Below are positions 11,333 through 21,628 of a stretch of DNA of 64,000 nt, one piece after another; within the stretch, counting starts at the first letter, position 1, and each line of letters starts with the position of its first letter. The translations under genes were made by a program, and so were the position numbers. Origin of the DNA: Kitasatospora sp. GP82. Its GTDB lineage: Bacteria; Actinomycetota; Actinomycetes; Streptomycetales; Streptomycetaceae. The stretch covers positions 174,668-238,667 of the forward strand of contig NZ_JARZAJ010000008.1 in assembly GCF_029892105.1 (NCBI RefSeq). The letters are read 5' to 3'. The notes under the pieces were generated by a model. It was given only the letters and a program-made list of their open reading frames with translations. It was not told where the DNA came from and searched no databases.

Positions 11333-11425
11333 CCCCTCCGCCCGGAGGGGCGTACGGCGGAGCTCGGCGCAGGAGAGCCGCCGTACGTAGCAGCCGGGGC
11401 AGGAACGGACAATGGCGTCCGTTCC
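11333..11425 (+). terminator. Three consecutive hairpins after ppdK
   Basis: Three perfect inverted repeats follow one another: CCCCTCCG/CGGAGGGG (11333-11350), CGTACGGCGG/CCGCCGTACG (11351-11387) and GGAACGGAC/GTCCGTTCC (11402-11425). None has a strong T run, as is common in streptomycetes. Together they probably terminate or protect the ppdK transcript. The remainder of the 11295-11628 gap shows no gene. Confidence 0.65.
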
Positions 11426-11628
11426 CGCCCCGGCGGCGTTCTCGCCCTGCGCGCGATGCTCGATGTCGACGGTCGGCGGCCGGCGCTCCACAGGGCGCAC
11501 AGCCGGGCGCACAGTCGGGGCGCACGGCTGTCCGCGGCCCGGTATCGGCCGGACAGCTCCTGGGCCGTTCGGGTGAGCGAGGTACCCGGTGTGTCGGGGG
11601 TGGACCCGTACCGGGCAAGCTGGAGCCC

Positions 11629-12150
11629 ATGACCAGCCGAAACCGTCTGATCGCCGTCGTCGCCGTCCTCTGCTGCGCCGTCGTCGCCGCAGCCGTCTAC
11701 GCCCTGCTCGGCACCGGTAAAACGGCCACCACCAGCAGCCACTCCCCGAAGGCCGGCGCCGGTACGACCAGTGGCGCCCCGGCCGTCGGAGGATCCTCGG
11801 GCGGGCCGAAGCCGTCCGCTCCGCCGAAGCCGTCCGGCTCCAGCACCTGGGTGCCCACCAACTCGGCCATTGCCGACGTCTGCCGCAGCAAGCTGCCCAC
11901 CCAGGCCCGCGACACCCTCGGACTGATCGCCAAGGGCGGCCCGTACCCCTACCGCACCGACGGCGTGGTCTTCGAGAACCGGGAGAGCCGTCTGCCCAGG
12001 CACTCCAATGGCTACTACCACGAGTACACCGTTGTCACCCCGGGCTCCGGCGACCGGGGTACCCGACGGGTCGTCACCGGCACCGATGGCGAGCAGTACT
12101 GGACGGACGACCACTACGGCACATTCCAGGAGATCGACTCCCGCTGCTGA
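11629..12150 (+). CDS. Secreted guanyl-specific ribonuclease (RNase Sa/N1 family)
   Basis: An exported endoribonuclease that cleaves RNA after guanosine. The 173-residue product has an N-terminal membrane or signal segment (about 6-27), a low-complexity Ser/Gly/Pro linker (40-75), and a C-terminal RNase Sa-like domain (80-173). The catalytic set is visible: Glu at about residue 132 in YYHEYTVV, Arg at 146-147 in GTRRVV, and His at about 162 in DDHYGTF. The two cysteines in VCRSK and at the C-terminal end fit the single disulphide of this family. ATG at 11629 has a close GGAG. No inhibitor (barstar) gene is adjacent. Confidence 0.9.
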   Translation: MTSRNRLIAVVAVLCCAVVAAAVYALLGTGKTATTSSHSPKAGAGTTSGAPAVGGSSGGPKPSAPPKPSGSSTWVPTNSAIADVCRSKLPTQARDTLGLIAKGGPYPYRTDGVVFENRESRLPRHSNGYYHEYTVVTPGSGDRGTRRVVTGTDGEQYWTDDHYGTFQEIDSRC

Positions 12151-12239
12151 CACTCCGGTGGCCCGGGGAACGGCTCCCCGCCTCGTGCCCTCCCCGCCTC
12201 CGGGGTGGGCGAGCCCCCACCCGGGCGGCCGCGCAGGTC

Positions 12240-12622
12240 TCACGCCGGCCCGATCGCCGGCCCGATCGCCACGTCGGCGTCGAGCAGGGCGGCCCGGACA
12301 TCCTCGGCCTCGGGCACGCGCAGAGCCTCGAAGGTCGTCAGCGCCGAGCGCAGGTGCCGGACCCCCCTGCTCCGCCCGTCCGAGGAGGGGCAGCGACCGG
12401 CCGAGGGTGGAGTGCGCCAGGCCCTGGCAGTACGCCTTGCCCAGCTCGGCGGCCAAGCACAGTGCCCGGTCGGCGCAGTCGACGGCCTCGGAGAACTCGC
12501 TCAGGTCCAGGTGGCACTCGGCCAGCCGGGCCAGGGCGAGCGACTCCCAGTCGCGCTGCTCCTGGTCGCGGAAGTCCCGCCGCGCCTCCCGCAGTTGCCC
12601 GGCCGCGGGCTCCGGCTCCCGG
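12240..12622 (-). pseudogene. Fragment of a TPR-type regulator, frameshifted
   Basis: Reading the minus strand from about 12622 gives a clear tetratricopeptide-like run (REARRDFRDQEQRDW, LARLAECHLDLSEFSEAVDC, ADRALCLAAELGKAYCQGL), ending in LLGRAEQ. The match then continues in another frame as RHLRSALTTFEALRVPEAED and stops at 12240. The frame change falls in or near a run of six C at 12362-12367, where a one-base indel would fit. The N-terminal part is missing altogether. It resembles the C-terminal repeats of AfsR/SARP-like or NB-ARC regulators. A sequencing error at the C run could explain the shift but not the missing 5-prime part. Confidence 0.65.
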
Positions 12623-12829
12623 GGTGGTGCGGTGACGGCCGTTCAGGAGGCGCTCGTCGACCACGGCTACGGCGACCGGCTCGATCCGTGGGGCGCCGAC
12701 GGCGCCTTCGGCCCCGCCACCGCCGAGGCCGTGCGGGCCTTCCAGGGCGACCAGGAGATCGAGGTCGACGGAGTGGTCGGCCAGGTCGCCTGGGACCGGT
12801 TGACGGCCGGAGTGCCCGGACCGGCGTGA
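12623..12829 (+). pseudogene. Fragment of a peptidoglycan-binding protein
   Basis: A plus-strand frame starting around 12623 encodes one complete peptidoglycan-binding-1 unit: VQEALVDHGYG, WGADGAFGPATAEAVRAFQ and VDGVVGQVAWDRL, ending at a TGA at 12829. A GTG at 12632 could start a 65-residue protein, but there is no signal peptide and no catalytic domain, so it is most likely the 3-prime end of a lost secreted hydrolase gene. Its broken end abuts the broken end of the TPR fragment on the other strand. Confidence 0.6.
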
Positions 12830-12916
12830 ATGCCCAGGTGCTCTCCGCCCGTACAGCACGTACAACTCGTACCGCTGGTACAGGCGGCGGGCACCGGCAC
12901 GCCGGTCGGTCGGCGG

Positions 12917-13636
12917 TCAGACGTGGATCAGCGGGCCGCCGTGTCTAAGGCACTCCTGGTTGATCGCCGGATCCGGGGCACTCGGGGAGGTCGCGGCGGC
13001 GATCCGGATCTCGATGATGTCGCGGACGGCCGGCCACTCCTCGTCGAGGATGGAGTAGAAGGCGGTGCTGCGGACGACCCCGTCCAGGCCGCGGGAGTGG
13101 GCACGGCGGACACCCTCGCTGGTGGCGCCGAGCCGTTCGATCGCGGAGCGCGAGCGCAGGTTGCGGGCATCGGCACGGAGCGAGATCCGCTGGACCCGCC
13201 AGGTCTCGAAGGCGTAGCGGAGCATCAGCAGTTTGGCCTCGGTGTTGATGCCGGTGCCCTGGGCGCGCGGCGAGAGCCAGGTGTTGCCGATCTCGGCGGC
13301 GTCCGGCACCGCGTGCAGCGGGTCGCCGTGCGGCACGCCGGGCACCGGCGGCCAGACCAGCGGTCCCTGCCAGTAGTCGAGTTCGAGGAAGCGGGTGGAC
13401 CCAACCACCCGGTTGTCCGCGACGTTCACCGTGGCGAACGGCAGCGACCTGCCTGCGGACTGGTCGGCGAGGGCACGGCCGATGTACTCCCGGGCGGCTT
13501 CCAGGCCGTGCGGTACGGGAGTGAAGGCATAGGTCGTACGGTCCTCGGCGCCAGCCTCGGCCAGTGCCTCGGCGTGGTGTTCGGCGAGGGGCTCCAGCCG
13601 CACGGTACGGCCGACAAGGGTTACGGGTACGGGCAC
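12917..13636 (-). CDS. GNAT-family N-acetyltransferase, RimJ/RimL-like
   Basis: A 239-residue cytoplasmic acyl-CoA-dependent acetyltransferase. The fold shows in order TLVGRTVRLEPLAEHHAEAL (first strand and helix), GSTRFLELD, the acetyl-CoA segment EIGNTWLSPRAQGTGINTEA (about 125-145), LLMLRYAFE and VQRISLRADARNLRSRSAIERLG, which is the RimJ/L-type C-terminus. The GTG at 13636 follows GAAGGA closely. It transfers an acetyl group to an unknown amine, possibly a protein N-terminus or a small metabolite. The frame is open far upstream but without coding character. Confidence 0.9.
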   Translation of the reverse strand: MPVPVTLVGRTVRLEPLAEHHAEALAEAGAEDRTTYAFTPVPHGLEAAREYIGRALADQSAGRSLPFATVNVADNRVVGSTRFLELDYWQGPLVWPPVPGVPHGDPLHAVPDAAEIGNTWLSPRAQGTGINTEAKLLMLRYAFETWRVQRISLRADARNLRSRSAIERLGATSEGVRRAHSRGLDGVVRSTAFYSILDEEWPAVRDIIEIRIAAATSPSAPDPAINQECLRHGGPLIHV

Positions 13637-14376
13637 GGATCCTTCGGTCCTTCGGCGGTCGGAGGGACCTTCGAACCAGGATGCGGCACGAAGGCGGTAT
13701 CTCTCAGCGCGTCGGCAGGCGGGTACGGGTCTACGGCCGCGTCCGGCGGATGAGAGAAAGGACAGTGTGCGTCCGAGAAATGGCCGAGGGGGGAATGAGA
13801 GCGCGAAGGGAAGCAGGCGGCCAGGTGAAGGCAAGGTGTCTTGGGAGTGGCTGTCCGCGCACTGGGCCGGGACGGGCGCACGACGTGACAGACGGCGTGG
13901 CGACGACGCGGCGATGCGAGGCAGCGAGAGGACCATACCTGCAAGAAGGCGGTGCGTCACTTCGCGGCACGCGATCGGCGGCACACAGCTGTTCCGGGGC
14001 CGCTGCCGAGGCCCTCCGCGGAGATCGACAGCGGGCGTCGGAAAGGCCGTCCAAGGGCGGGTGTGGGACTGCGGGAAGGGTTCCTACCTGCGGATTCGTG
14101 CTGGGGTGCGATGATGCTCGTCCGGTCGCGCCGGCCTGTTGCCGGCCGCTGCCCGCGGGGCACGGTCCGGCAGGTGAGCTGACACAGGCTCGGCGGTCCG
14201 GGAATGTCCGAGGGCTGTTGCACGCTGGACCGGTCAGGAACCGGTCGGCCGGGACAGGACAGCAGTAGACCGGACATCGGTACGTCGGACTCAGGGTGCA
14301 CTATCTGGGTACGGGGGCAGGGTCCGGTCGGCCGGGCCGACGACGAGCGACGAGACGGAACGGGGTTGGGTGCGCG
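13637..14376. other. 740-base intergenic region with no supported gene
   Basis: Several overlapping frames are open on both strands but all are Arg/Ser/Pro-rich and lack streptomycete codon bias or a ribosome binding site. The region must hold the GNAT promoter on the minus strand and the PAC2-gene promoter on the plus strand. The clearest structure is a dyad at 14228-14246. A small RNA cannot be excluded. Confidence 0.5.
14228..14246 (+). promoter_or_regulatory. Candidate operator before the PAC2-family gene
   Basis: A perfect 7-base inverted repeat GACCGGT-N5-ACCGGTC lies about 130 bases upstream of the GTG of the PAC2-family gene. The size and spacing suit a dimeric repressor, but no regulator is adjacent and no promoter hexamers are obvious. 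Confidence 0.35.
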
Positions 14377-15339
14377 GTGCGTGATCCCAAGGAGCTGTAT
14401 CAGCTGGAGCGGCAGGGCGTGGACGCGTTGACCGCAGCCTGTGCCGCCGCCGGCCCGGAGGCCGAGGGCGCCGCCGGTGTCGCCGGTCTGGTGCTCCTGC
14501 ATCACTTCGAGGGCTTCATGGACGCGGGCGAGGCCGGGGGCCAGGTGGTGGCCCATCTGCAGGAGCACGGTTCGCCGCAGATCGTGGCGCGCTTCGACCA
14601 CGACCGTCTGGTCGACTACCGGGCCCGCCGTCCGGCGATGACCTTCGACCGCGATCGCTGGACGGCCTATGAGCCTCCGGAGATCCTGCTCCAGCTGGTC
14701 CGGGACTCGGTCGGCACGCCGTTCCTGCTGCTCACCGGTCCGGAGCCGGACACCGAGTGGGAGCTGTTCGCGGCCGCCGTGCGCGAGCTGGTCGAGCGCT
14801 TCGCGGTCCGGCTGACCATCGACTTCCACGGCATCCCGATGGGCGTCCCGCACACCCGCCCGGTCGGGCTCACCCCGCACGGCAACCGGGTCGACCTGGC
14901 TGCCGGCTACCCCCGCTGGTTCGAACAGGCCCAGGTGCCCGGCAGCGCCCAGTCCCTGCTGGAGTACCGCCTGGCGCAGGCCGGGCACGACGTGCTGGGC
15001 TTCGCGGCCCATGTGCCGCACTACGTCGCCCGCTCCGCGTACCCGGCGGCGGCCGTGATGATCCTGGAGGCCGTCCAGTCGGCCAGCGGCCTGGTGCTGC
15101 CGGGTACCGGGCTGCGCGACCGGGTCGGCGAGGTGTACGCGGACATCGAGGAGCAGCTGGCCCAGGGGGACAGTGAGCTGCGCTCGGCGATCCGGGGCAT
15201 GGAGGGCCAGTACGACGCGGTGGCGGGCGCGGAGAGCCGCGAGAGCCTGCTGGCCGAGGCCGCCGACCTCCCCTCGGCGGATGAGCTGGGGCGGCGCTTC
15301 GAGGAATTCCTGGCGGAGCAGGAGCGCGGCGCGGAGTAG
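14377..15339 (+). CDS. PAC2-family (proteasome assembly chaperone-like) protein
   Basis: A 320-residue protein of the PAC2/DUF75 superfamily found across actinobacteria. Recognisable stretches are [17 protein letters not shown] near the N-terminus, [19 protein letters not shown], the central [14 protein letters not shown], and [18 protein letters not shown] followed by HNPY-like [12 protein letters not shown]. The C-terminal 80 residues are charged and helical ([20 protein letters not shown]). Eukaryotic relatives help assemble the proteasome; in actinobacteria the role is not settled. The GTG at 14377 is preferred; the residues upstream are Arg-rich and non-coding in character. It is transcribed alone. 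Confidence 0.9.
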   Translation: MRDPKELYQLERQGVDALTAACAAAGPEAEGAAGVAGLVLLHHFEGFMDAGEAGGQVVAHLQEHGSPQIVARFDHDRLVDYRARRPAMTFDRDRWTAYEPPEILLQLVRDSVGTPFLLLTGPEPDTEWELFAAAVRELVERFAVRLTIDFHGIPMGVPHTRPVGLTPHGNRVDLAAGYPRWFEQAQVPGSAQSLLEYRLAQAGHDVLGFAAHVPHYVARSAYPAAAVMILEAVQSASGLVLPGTGLRDRVGEVYADIEEQLAQGDSELRSAIRGMEGQYDAVAGAESRESLLAEAADLPSADELGRRFEEFLAEQERGAE

Positions 15340-15379
15340 GGCCGCCCGCCGGATTCCGGGCAGGCGGTCTCCGGGGTGA

Positions 15380-15420
15380 CGGCAACGACGACTGCGACGG
15401 CAACTGCGACTGCGACTGCG
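15380..15420. repeat. Short hexamer repeat (GCGACT-like)
   Basis: Imperfect tandem copies of a GCGACT/CGGCAACT unit in the non-coding gap after the PAC2 gene. Looks like replication slippage. No gene is evident in the 15340-15628 gap. Confidence 0.5.
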
Positions 15421-15628
15421 CCGGAAACGGGCCTGCGCAAGGGGCGTTGCACGTCGGTGCCGGCTGTTCGTGCGCGCGGTCGGTCAGGCGGAGCCCCGCA
15501 CCCCTGAGCAGTGTTCGGCTGATCACATGCGTCTGCGGGAGACATCGGCCGTGTCCGCTCGTTGGGGGTCACAGGCGCCCGGGGGACGGGCCGTCGAAGA
15601 CATGGTGGGTCCGACCCCGGGAGTGTGT

Positions 15629-16606
15629 GTGGACGTCAGGCGTACGGGAGTGCTGCTGGGTATGGCCGGTCTGGTGCTGACGGTCGGCTGCAGCGCGGGC
15701 GACGCCCGGCCTGCGGCGGACGGGTCCCCGTCCGCCGCAGCGGCCACGGCCGCGCGCCCGGTGGGTCCGTATGTGGCGCTCGGCGACTCGTACACCGCCG
15801 GGCTGCGGATCACACCGCAGGTCGGTACCCCGGCCGGGTGCGCCCGGTCGGGGGTGAACTACCCGTCGCTGGTTGCGAAGGCACTCGGGCTGAGCGGGAC
15901 GGCCTTCACCGACGTGAGCTGCAGCGGGGCCACCACCCGCGACCTGACGGGAGCCCAGCAGACCGAGGACGGCACCAATCCGCCGCAGCTGGACGCGCTG
16001 TCCCCGGCCACCAGGTTGGTCACGCTCGGGATCGGCGGAAACGACGCCGGGTTTGTGGAGGTGCTCGGCCGCTGCGCCGAGGAGGGCGTCAAACAGAGCC
16101 TGTTCGCGGGTTTCACCGGCGCCCCGGCCGCCGACTCGCCCTGCCGTTCCTACTACTCCGCAGGTGGCGCAGGTGGCGCAGGTGGCGGCGAGGACCAGGT
16201 GCAGCGCAGGGTCGAGGCGGCGGGCGAGCGGCTGGGCGACCTGTTGCAGGAGGTGAAGCGCCGATCCCCGCAGGCCAGGGTCTATGTGGTCGGTTACCCG
16301 GAGCTGCTGCCGACCGACCCGGCGTCGTGTACGGCGGTGCTGGGCCGGAGCGTGGCCGCCGGCGACATCGGCTTCCTGGCCGAGAAGGAGCGGCAGCTCA
16401 ACGCCATGCTCCGACAGCGGGCCGAGGCGGCCGGAGCCGGGTTCGTGGACACGTACGCCCCGTCGGCCGGGCACGACATGTGCGCGGGGGAGACGACCCG
16501 CTGGATCGAACCGCCGCTCCCGGCCGCCGGGCTGGCCCCGGTGCACCCCAACGCGGCCGGGCAGCAGGCCATGGCGGCGGCGGTGCTCCAGGCGGTCCGG
16601 GCCTGA
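15629..16606 (+). CDS. Secreted SGNH/GDSL hydrolase, probable lipoprotein
   Basis: An exported esterase or lipase of the SGNH family, about 325 residues. The N-terminus has basic residues, a hydrophobic run and LTVGCSAG, giving a plausible lipid-anchored cysteine at about residue 21. Block I is [10 protein letters not shown] with the nucleophile Ser near 54, block III is GIGGNDAGF, and the catalytic Asp/His block is [11 protein letters not shown] at the C-terminus. Several cysteines in the mature part fit the disulphides of the S. coelicolor-type lipase relatives. GTG at 15629 was chosen because GGGAG lies six bases upstream and the start gives a normal signal peptide; an ATG at 15602 is the alternative. 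Confidence 0.9.
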   Translation: MDVRRTGVLLGMAGLVLTVGCSAGDARPAADGSPSAAAATAARPVGPYVALGDSYTAGLRITPQVGTPAGCARSGVNYPSLVAKALGLSGTAFTDVSCSGATTRDLTGAQQTEDGTNPPQLDALSPATRLVTLGIGGNDAGFVEVLGRCAEEGVKQSLFAGFTGAPAADSPCRSYYSAGGAGGAGGGEDQVQRRVEAAGERLGDLLQEVKRRSPQARVYVVGYPELLPTDPASCTAVLGRSVAAGDIGFLAEKERQLNAMLRQRAEAAGAGFVDTYAPSAGHDMCAGETTRWIEPPLPAAGLAPVHPNAAGQQAMAAAVLQAVRA

Positions 16607-16799
16607 GCAGCCTCGCGCTGCCCCTCCGGCAGACCGTGACCCGGCTCGGCCGGCGAGGTGGTGGGCGGTCACCCCGCCGCCGGGTGAGGAGGCCACCCGC
16701 CCGGCCTGTTGCACGCCGTGGGACAGGCTGCGCGCGGACGGGCATCCGAGCGCGGCGGGGCAGAGGAATGTCGGCCCAACGGCGTACGGTGACAGCTAT

Positions 16800-18137
16800 A
16801 TGGACGACACCGCGCACCGCTCCGCTCCGTTCGATCTTCCGCAGCCCAGCGCCCCCCGGCGCGATCCGTCCCGGTACGACCCGTCCGCCGAGGCCCGTTG
16901 GGTGCCGGAGCCGGACAAGCGGCCGGGCCGGACGGCCTTCCAGCGTGACCGCGCCCGCGTGCTGCACTCCGCCGCGCTGCGCCGGCTGGCGGGCACGACC
17001 CAGGTCGTCGCCCCAATGCGCAGCGACTTCCCGCGCACCCGGCTGACGCACTCGCTCGAATGCGCCCAGGTCGGCCGCGAGCTCGGCGCCTCGCTCGGCT
17101 GTGACCCGGACTTGGTGGAGACGGGCTGCCTGGCGCACGACCTGGGGCACCCGCCGTTCGGTCACACCGGTGAGGAGGCGCTCGACCAGGCCGCCGTCGC
17201 CTGCGGCGGCTTCGAGGGCAACGCGCAGTCGCTGCGCATCCTGACCCGCCTGGAGCCCAAGCGCTTCGCTCCCTCGGACGAGGAGCCTGCCCGGCTCGCG
17301 CCGTGGCCGGGCCGCAGCGTCGGCCTCAACCTCTCCCGCGCCGCCCTGGACGCCGCCACCAAGTACCCGTGGACGCGCGGTGGCCACCCCACCGACCCGG
17401 CGTCGACCAAGTACGGGGTCTACGCCGACGACCTGCCGGTCTTCCGCTGGCTGCGCACCGGCGCGCCCGCCGACCGCAAGTGCTTCGAGGCCACCGTCAT
17501 GGACTGGTCCGACGACGTCGCGTACTCCACCCACGACGTCGAGGACGGCCTGCAGGCCGGTCACATCGACCCGGCGGCCCTGCACTCCGGCGAGGAGCGC
17601 ACCGAGCTCTTCAAGATCGCTGAGCGGTACGCCGCCGACGCGGGCGCCGAGGAGCTGGGCGAGGCCCTCGACCGGCTCCAGGCGCAGGAGTGGTGGCCCC
17701 GCGGGTACGACGGATCGGCCCGCGCCCGCGCCGGGCTGAAGGACCTCACCAGCCAGCTGATCGGCCGCTTCTGTCTGGCCGCCGAGCAGGCCACCCGGGC
17801 CCGCTACGGCCCTGGGCCGCTCACCCGGTACGCCGCCGAGCTGGTCGTCCCGCGCGGGGTGCGCCTGGAATGCGCGGTGCTGAAGGCCGTCGCCGTCCGG
17901 TACGTGATGCAGCGGGACGAGCAGGCCCAGCTGCGCACCCGGCAGCGGATCGTGATCGCCGAGCTGGCCGACAGCCTGATCGGCGCCGCCCCGTACGGCC
18001 TTGATCCGGTCTTCGCCGCGCTCTACGAGAACGCCGAGGACGACCGGGCCGCCCTGCGCGCGGTGATCGACCAGATCGCCACCCTCACCGACGCCTCCGC
18101 CCTCGCGCTGCACGCACGTCTGGTGGAGGGGAGGTAA
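16800..18137 (+). CDS. dgt: Deoxyguanosinetriphosphate triphosphohydrolase-like protein
   Basis: An HD-domain metalloenzyme that removes triphosphate from dGTP or other dNTPs, controlling nucleotide pools. In the 445-residue product the family pattern is clear: [40 protein letters not shown], then the HD pair in [16 protein letters not shown] at about residues 113-114, and [17 protein letters not shown] in the centre. ATG at 16800 begins a normal N-terminus. It ends 40 bases before dnaG on the same strand; this dgt-dnaG pairing is common in actinobacteria and suggests co-transcription for replication-related functions. Confidence 0.95.
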   Translation: MDDTAHRSAPFDLPQPSAPRRDPSRYDPSAEARWVPEPDKRPGRTAFQRDRARVLHSAALRRLAGTTQVVAPMRSDFPRTRLTHSLECAQVGRELGASLGCDPDLVETGCLAHDLGHPPFGHTGEEALDQAAVACGGFEGNAQSLRILTRLEPKRFAPSDEEPARLAPWPGRSVGLNLSRAALDAATKYPWTRGGHPTDPASTKYGVYADDLPVFRWLRTGAPADRKCFEATVMDWSDDVAYSTHDVEDGLQAGHIDPAALHSGEERTELFKIAERYAADAGAEELGEALDRLQAQEWWPRGYDGSARARAGLKDLTSQLIGRFCLAAEQATRARYGPGPLTRYAAELVVPRGVRLECAVLKAVAVRYVMQRDEQAQLRTRQRIVIAELADSLIGAAPYGLDPVFAALYENAEDDRAALRAVIDQIATLTDASALALHARLVEGR

Positions 18138-18177
18138 CGAGGGCCGGTTCCGAGCGCCAGGGCCGTAGACTTCCGGG

Positions 18178-20100
18178 GTGGCAGGCAGGATCAGGGACGA
18201 GGATGTACAGGCGGTGCGCAACGCACTGCCCATCGACGCGGTCGTCGGCGACTACGTGCAGCTCGCCAACGGTGGCGGTGCGCAGCTCAAGGGCGTCTGC
18301 CCGTTCCACGACGAGAAGTCCGCCTCCTTCTACGTGCACCCGGGCAAGGGCGTCTACCACTGCTTCGGCTGCGGCGAGAGCGGCGACACGATCTCCTTCC
18401 TGATGAAGATCGAGCACCTCTCCTTCGCCGAAGCGGTCGAGCGGATGGCCGCGCAGGCGGGCATCACCCTGCGCTACGAGGAGGGCGGCTACAGCCCGCG
18501 GCACCAGCAGGGCGAGCGCACCCGACTGGTCGAGGCCCACAAGGTGGCCGCGGCCTGGTTCCAGGAGCAACTCGCATCCCCGGAGGCCGAGATCGGCCGC
18601 CGATTCCTGGCCGAGCGGGGCTTCGACGAGGCCGCGGCCCAGCACTTCGGCGTCGGTTACGCCCCGGCGGGCTGGGAGCACCTGGTCCGCTATCTGCGCG
18701 GCAAGGGCTTCACGGACAAGGAGATCCTGGTCGGCGGCCTGGCCTCGCAGGGGCAGCGCGGCGGTCTGATCGACCGCTTCCGGGGCCGGCTGGTCTGGCC
18801 GATCCGGGACACCGCGGGCGAGGTGGTCGGCTTCGGCGCCCGCCGCCTGCGCGAGGACGACAACGGGCCCAAGTACCTCAACACCCCCGAGACCCCGCTC
18901 TACAAGAAGTCCCAGGTGCTGTACGGCATCGACCTGGCCAAGAAGGAGATCGCCAAGAGCGGTCGGGCCGTCGTGGTCGAGGGCTACACGGATGTGATGG
19001 CCTGCCACCTCGCCGGTGTCACCACGGCGGTGGCCACCTGCGGTACCGCCTTCGGCGAGGACCACATCAAGATCATCCGTCGGCTGCTGATGGACACCTC
19101 GACCTACCGTGGCGAGACCGTCTTCACCTTCGACGGCGATGCCGCCGGTCAGAAGGCCGCCCTGCGTGCCTTCGAGGACGACCAGAAGTTCGCCGCCCGG
19201 ACTTCCATCGCCATCACCCCCGGCGGGATGGACCCGTGCGAACTGCGCCTCGCCAAGGGCGACGACGCCGTCCGTGAACTCATCGAACACCCCGTCCCGC
19301 TCTTCGAGTTCGCCCTCCGCTCGGCCGTCGCCCGGCACCGTGTCGACACCGCCGAAGGGCGCGCTGCCGCGCTCGAAGAGACGGCGGCGATCATTGTGAA
19401 GATCAAGGACCGCTCGATCCAGCACGAGTACGCCGTCCAACTCGCCGGAATGCTGGGCATCCTGGACGAGCAGTTCGTGGTCCGTCGGATCGGCCAGCTC
19501 GCCCGCTGGCAGCGGGCCCAAGCCTCCGATCGGCACAGCCAGCAGCAGTCGCGCGGCCAGGCATTCCGGCGCGCCGAGAACCAGCAGCCCGTCGAACCGT
19601 CGCGTCCCGTCCACCGGTTGAATCCGCGCGACCCCGCGCAGTTCGTCGAGCGCGAGCTGCTCAAACTCGCCCTTCAGCACCCCGAGCTGGTCAGCCCGGC
19701 CTTCGACAACTTCGGCGACGAAGAGTTCCCGACCCCGCCGTACACCGCCGTCCGCCGTGCCATCCGCCAGGCCGGCGGCACCGGATACGGCGCAAGCCTG
19801 CCGGACTTCACCGCAGTCGCACGCGATGCCTGCCCGGACGATCAAGTCCGCGGCCTGGTCACCGAGTTGACGGTCGAGCCGCTGCGCACCCGGCGCGCGG
19901 CCGACGCCATCTACGCGGGCGAGTTCCTGGTCAAGCTGCGGTTGCAGGCCGTGGACCGCCGGGTCACCGAGGTCCGCACCCACCTTCAGCGACTCGGCAA
20001 CCGGGCCACCACCGAGGAGTCGGGTCCGGTCCAGGCCGAGCTCTGGGCGCTCCAGCAGTACGCACAGCAACTGCGGAGCAAGGGCGCGGCCGGGCTGTAG
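18178..20100 (+). CDS. dnaG: DNA primase
   Basis: Synthesises RNA primers for chromosome replication. The 640-residue product begins with a CHC2 zinc finger (Cys at about 41, His 44, Cys 62, Cys 65 in GVCPFHDEK and [11 protein letters not shown]). The catalytic core follows, with the TOPRIM glutamate in [11 protein letters not shown] near residue 266 and the metal-binding acidic pair in [11 protein letters not shown] near 318. A C-terminal helicase-interaction domain follows a Gln/Arg-rich linker (about 445-480). GTG at 18178 starts a standard N-terminus ([19 protein letters not shown]). Probably co-transcribed with dgt. Confidence 0.97.
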   Translation: MAGRIRDEDVQAVRNALPIDAVVGDYVQLANGGGAQLKGVCPFHDEKSASFYVHPGKGVYHCFGCGESGDTISFLMKIEHLSFAEAVERMAAQAGITLRYEEGGYSPRHQQGERTRLVEAHKVAAAWFQEQLASPEAEIGRRFLAERGFDEAAAQHFGVGYAPAGWEHLVRYLRGKGFTDKEILVGGLASQGQRGGLIDRFRGRLVWPIRDTAGEVVGFGARRLREDDNGPKYLNTPETPLYKKSQVLYGIDLAKKEIAKSGRAVVVEGYTDVMACHLAGVTTAVATCGTAFGEDHIKIIRRLLMDTSTYRGETVFTFDGDAAGQKAALRAFEDDQKFAARTSIAITPGGMDPCELRLAKGDDAVRELIEHPVPLFEFALRSAVARHRVDTAEGRAAALEETAAIIVKIKDRSIQHEYAVQLAGMLGILDEQFVVRRIGQLARWQRAQASDRHSQQQSRGQAFRRAENQQPVEPSRPVHRLNPRDPAQFVERELLKLALQHPELVSPAFDNFGDEEFPTPPYTAVRRAIRQAGGTGYGASLPDFTAVARDACPDDQVRGLVTELTVEPLRTRRAADAIYAGEFLVKLRLQAVDRRVTEVRTHLQRLGNRATTEESGPVQAELWALQQYAQQLRSKGAAGL

Positions 20101-20234
20101 GGCCGGGGCACGGGCGGACCCTTCGGCGGCAGGGGGCGACCCTTCAGGGGCGCGAGGCTCTGCCGGGTCGCCCGCACGCCACGTGCGCGCCGACACGGGA
20201 CGAAGAAAGTCGCCACCCGCCTCTCGGCCCCCGG

Positions 20235-20252
20235 GTGTGGCGTACCCCACAC
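20235..20252. promoter_or_regulatory. Dyad in the promoter region of the sigma factor gene
   Basis: A perfect 6-base inverted repeat GTGTGG-N6-CCACAC, about 70 bases before the sigma factor start. It may be an operator; the regulator is not known. Confidence 0.3.
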
Positions 20253-20321
20253 TGGTGGGTATCCCAGTCCGTGTGGCGCGGTTCTCCGCACGAGCCGCGC
20301 GCGGCCCAGAGGGGGATGCCC

Positions 20322-21593
20322 GTGGAGCTTGCCACTGCGCGTCAGGCCGTCCTGTTCGAGGACGGCATCCGTCACGGCCGGGACACCGCCCCGCCGCCCG
20401 AGGACGTCCGAGTGCCCGTGCAGGGCCCGACGGACGCCCGCCCCGACACCGCAGAACCCCCGGACCCCGAGGCCCTGCGAGAGCTGCCGGACACCTCGGA
20501 CCTGCCCGATCCGCCGGACCTCCCGGAGGTACCCGACCTGCCGGGGCCACCGGACCTGCCCGAGGCCGCCACCGACCTCACCTGCGCGCTCGACGAAACC
20601 TCCGAGCCGGACGCGGTCCCCGGCCCGGACGCGGCCCCCGCCCTGGACGCGCCCCCCGTCCCGGAGGAGGGCGGCGGCCCGGCCGCCGACCTGCTGCGCC
20701 AGTACCTGCGCGAGATCGGCCGGATCCGGCTGCTCACCGCGGTCGAGGAGGTGGAGCTGGCCCGTCAGGTCGAGGCGGGCCTGTTCGCCGAGGAGGCCCT
20801 GGACCTCCGGGGGGCCGACGGAGCCGCCGGGTGCCCCGTCGGCGAGCTGGACCGCCTGGTGGTGCTCGGCAGGCTCGCCAAGCGCCGCCTGATCGAGGCC
20901 AACCTGCGGCTGGTGGTCTCCGTCGCCAAGCGGTACGTCGGCCGCGGCCTGACCCTGCTCGACCTGATCCAGGAGGGCAATCTCGGCCTGATCCGCGCGG
21001 TGGAGAAGTTCGACTACGCCCGTGGCTACAAGTTCTCCACCTACGCGACCTGGTGGATCCGGCAGTCGATGAGCCGGGCGCTCGCCGACCAGGCCAGGAC
21101 GATCCGGGTGCCGGTGCATGTGGTGGAGCTGATCAACCGGGTGCTGCGGGTGCAGCGGGCGATGCTGCAGGAGAACGGGGCGAAGCCCAGCGCGGCAGAG
21201 GTCGGCGCGGTGCTGGAGCTCTCCGAGGGCAAGGTGCGGGAGATGCTGCGCCTGGCCCAGGAGCCGGTCTCGCTGCACACCCCGGTCGGCGAGGAGGACG
21301 ATGTCGCGCTCGGCGACCTGATCGAGGACGCGGACGCGGTCTCGCCGGTGGAGAACGCGTCCTTCCTGCTGCTGCGCGAGCACCTGGAGACGGTGCTGGC
21401 CACCCTGGGCGAGCGCGAACGCCAGGTCGTCCAGCTCCGCTACGGCCTGGACGACGGGCGGCCGCGCACCCTGGAGGAGATCGGCAACCTCTTCGGCGTC
21501 ACCCGCGAGCGGATCCGCCAGATCGAGTCCAAGACCCTCTCCAAACTGCGCGGCCACGCCTTCGCCGACCAGTTGCGCGGCTATCTCGACTGA
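20322..21593 (+). CDS. RNA polymerase sigma factor, primary-like (HrdA/HrdB group)
   Basis: A sigma-70 family factor of 423 residues lacking the long region 1.1 of the essential HrdB, so probably a non-essential group-2 factor; its position just after dnaG suggests the HrdA type. Region 1.2 lies near residues 121-160 ([21 protein letters not shown]), region 2 near 187-253 ([58 protein letters not shown]), regions 3-4 up to [18 protein letters not shown]. Residues 40-115 are acidic with repeated LPDxPDLPE units. GAGGGGG lies directly against the ATG at 20316 but six bases before the GTG at 20322, so the GTG is the better start. Confidence 0.9.
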   Translation: MELATARQAVLFEDGIRHGRDTAPPPEDVRVPVQGPTDARPDTAEPPDPEALRELPDTSDLPDPPDLPEVPDLPGPPDLPEAATDLTCALDETSEPDAVPGPDAAPALDAPPVPEEGGGPAADLLRQYLREIGRIRLLTAVEEVELARQVEAGLFAEEALDLRGADGAAGCPVGELDRLVVLGRLAKRRLIEANLRLVVSVAKRYVGRGLTLLDLIQEGNLGLIRAVEKFDYARGYKFSTYATWWIRQSMSRALADQARTIRVPVHVVELINRVLRVQRAMLQENGAKPSAAEVGAVLELSEGKVREMLRLAQEPVSLHTPVGEEDDVALGDLIEDADAVSPVENASFLLLREHLETVLATLGERERQVVQLRYGLDDGRPRTLEEIGNLFGVTRERIRQIESKTLSKLRGHAFADQLRGYLD

Positions 21594-21628
21594 GGCCCTC
21601 CGGGACCGGCGGCCCCGGGCGGCGTGCC

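Noticed and set aside
11629..12150. RNase as part of a toxin-immunity pair
   Set aside because: No barstar-like gene lies next to it and the protein has a secretion signal, as in the usual extracellular RNase Sa.
15380..15420. Possible CRISPR-like repeat
   Set aside because: The unit is six bases long and imperfect, with no spacers, so it is simple slippage.
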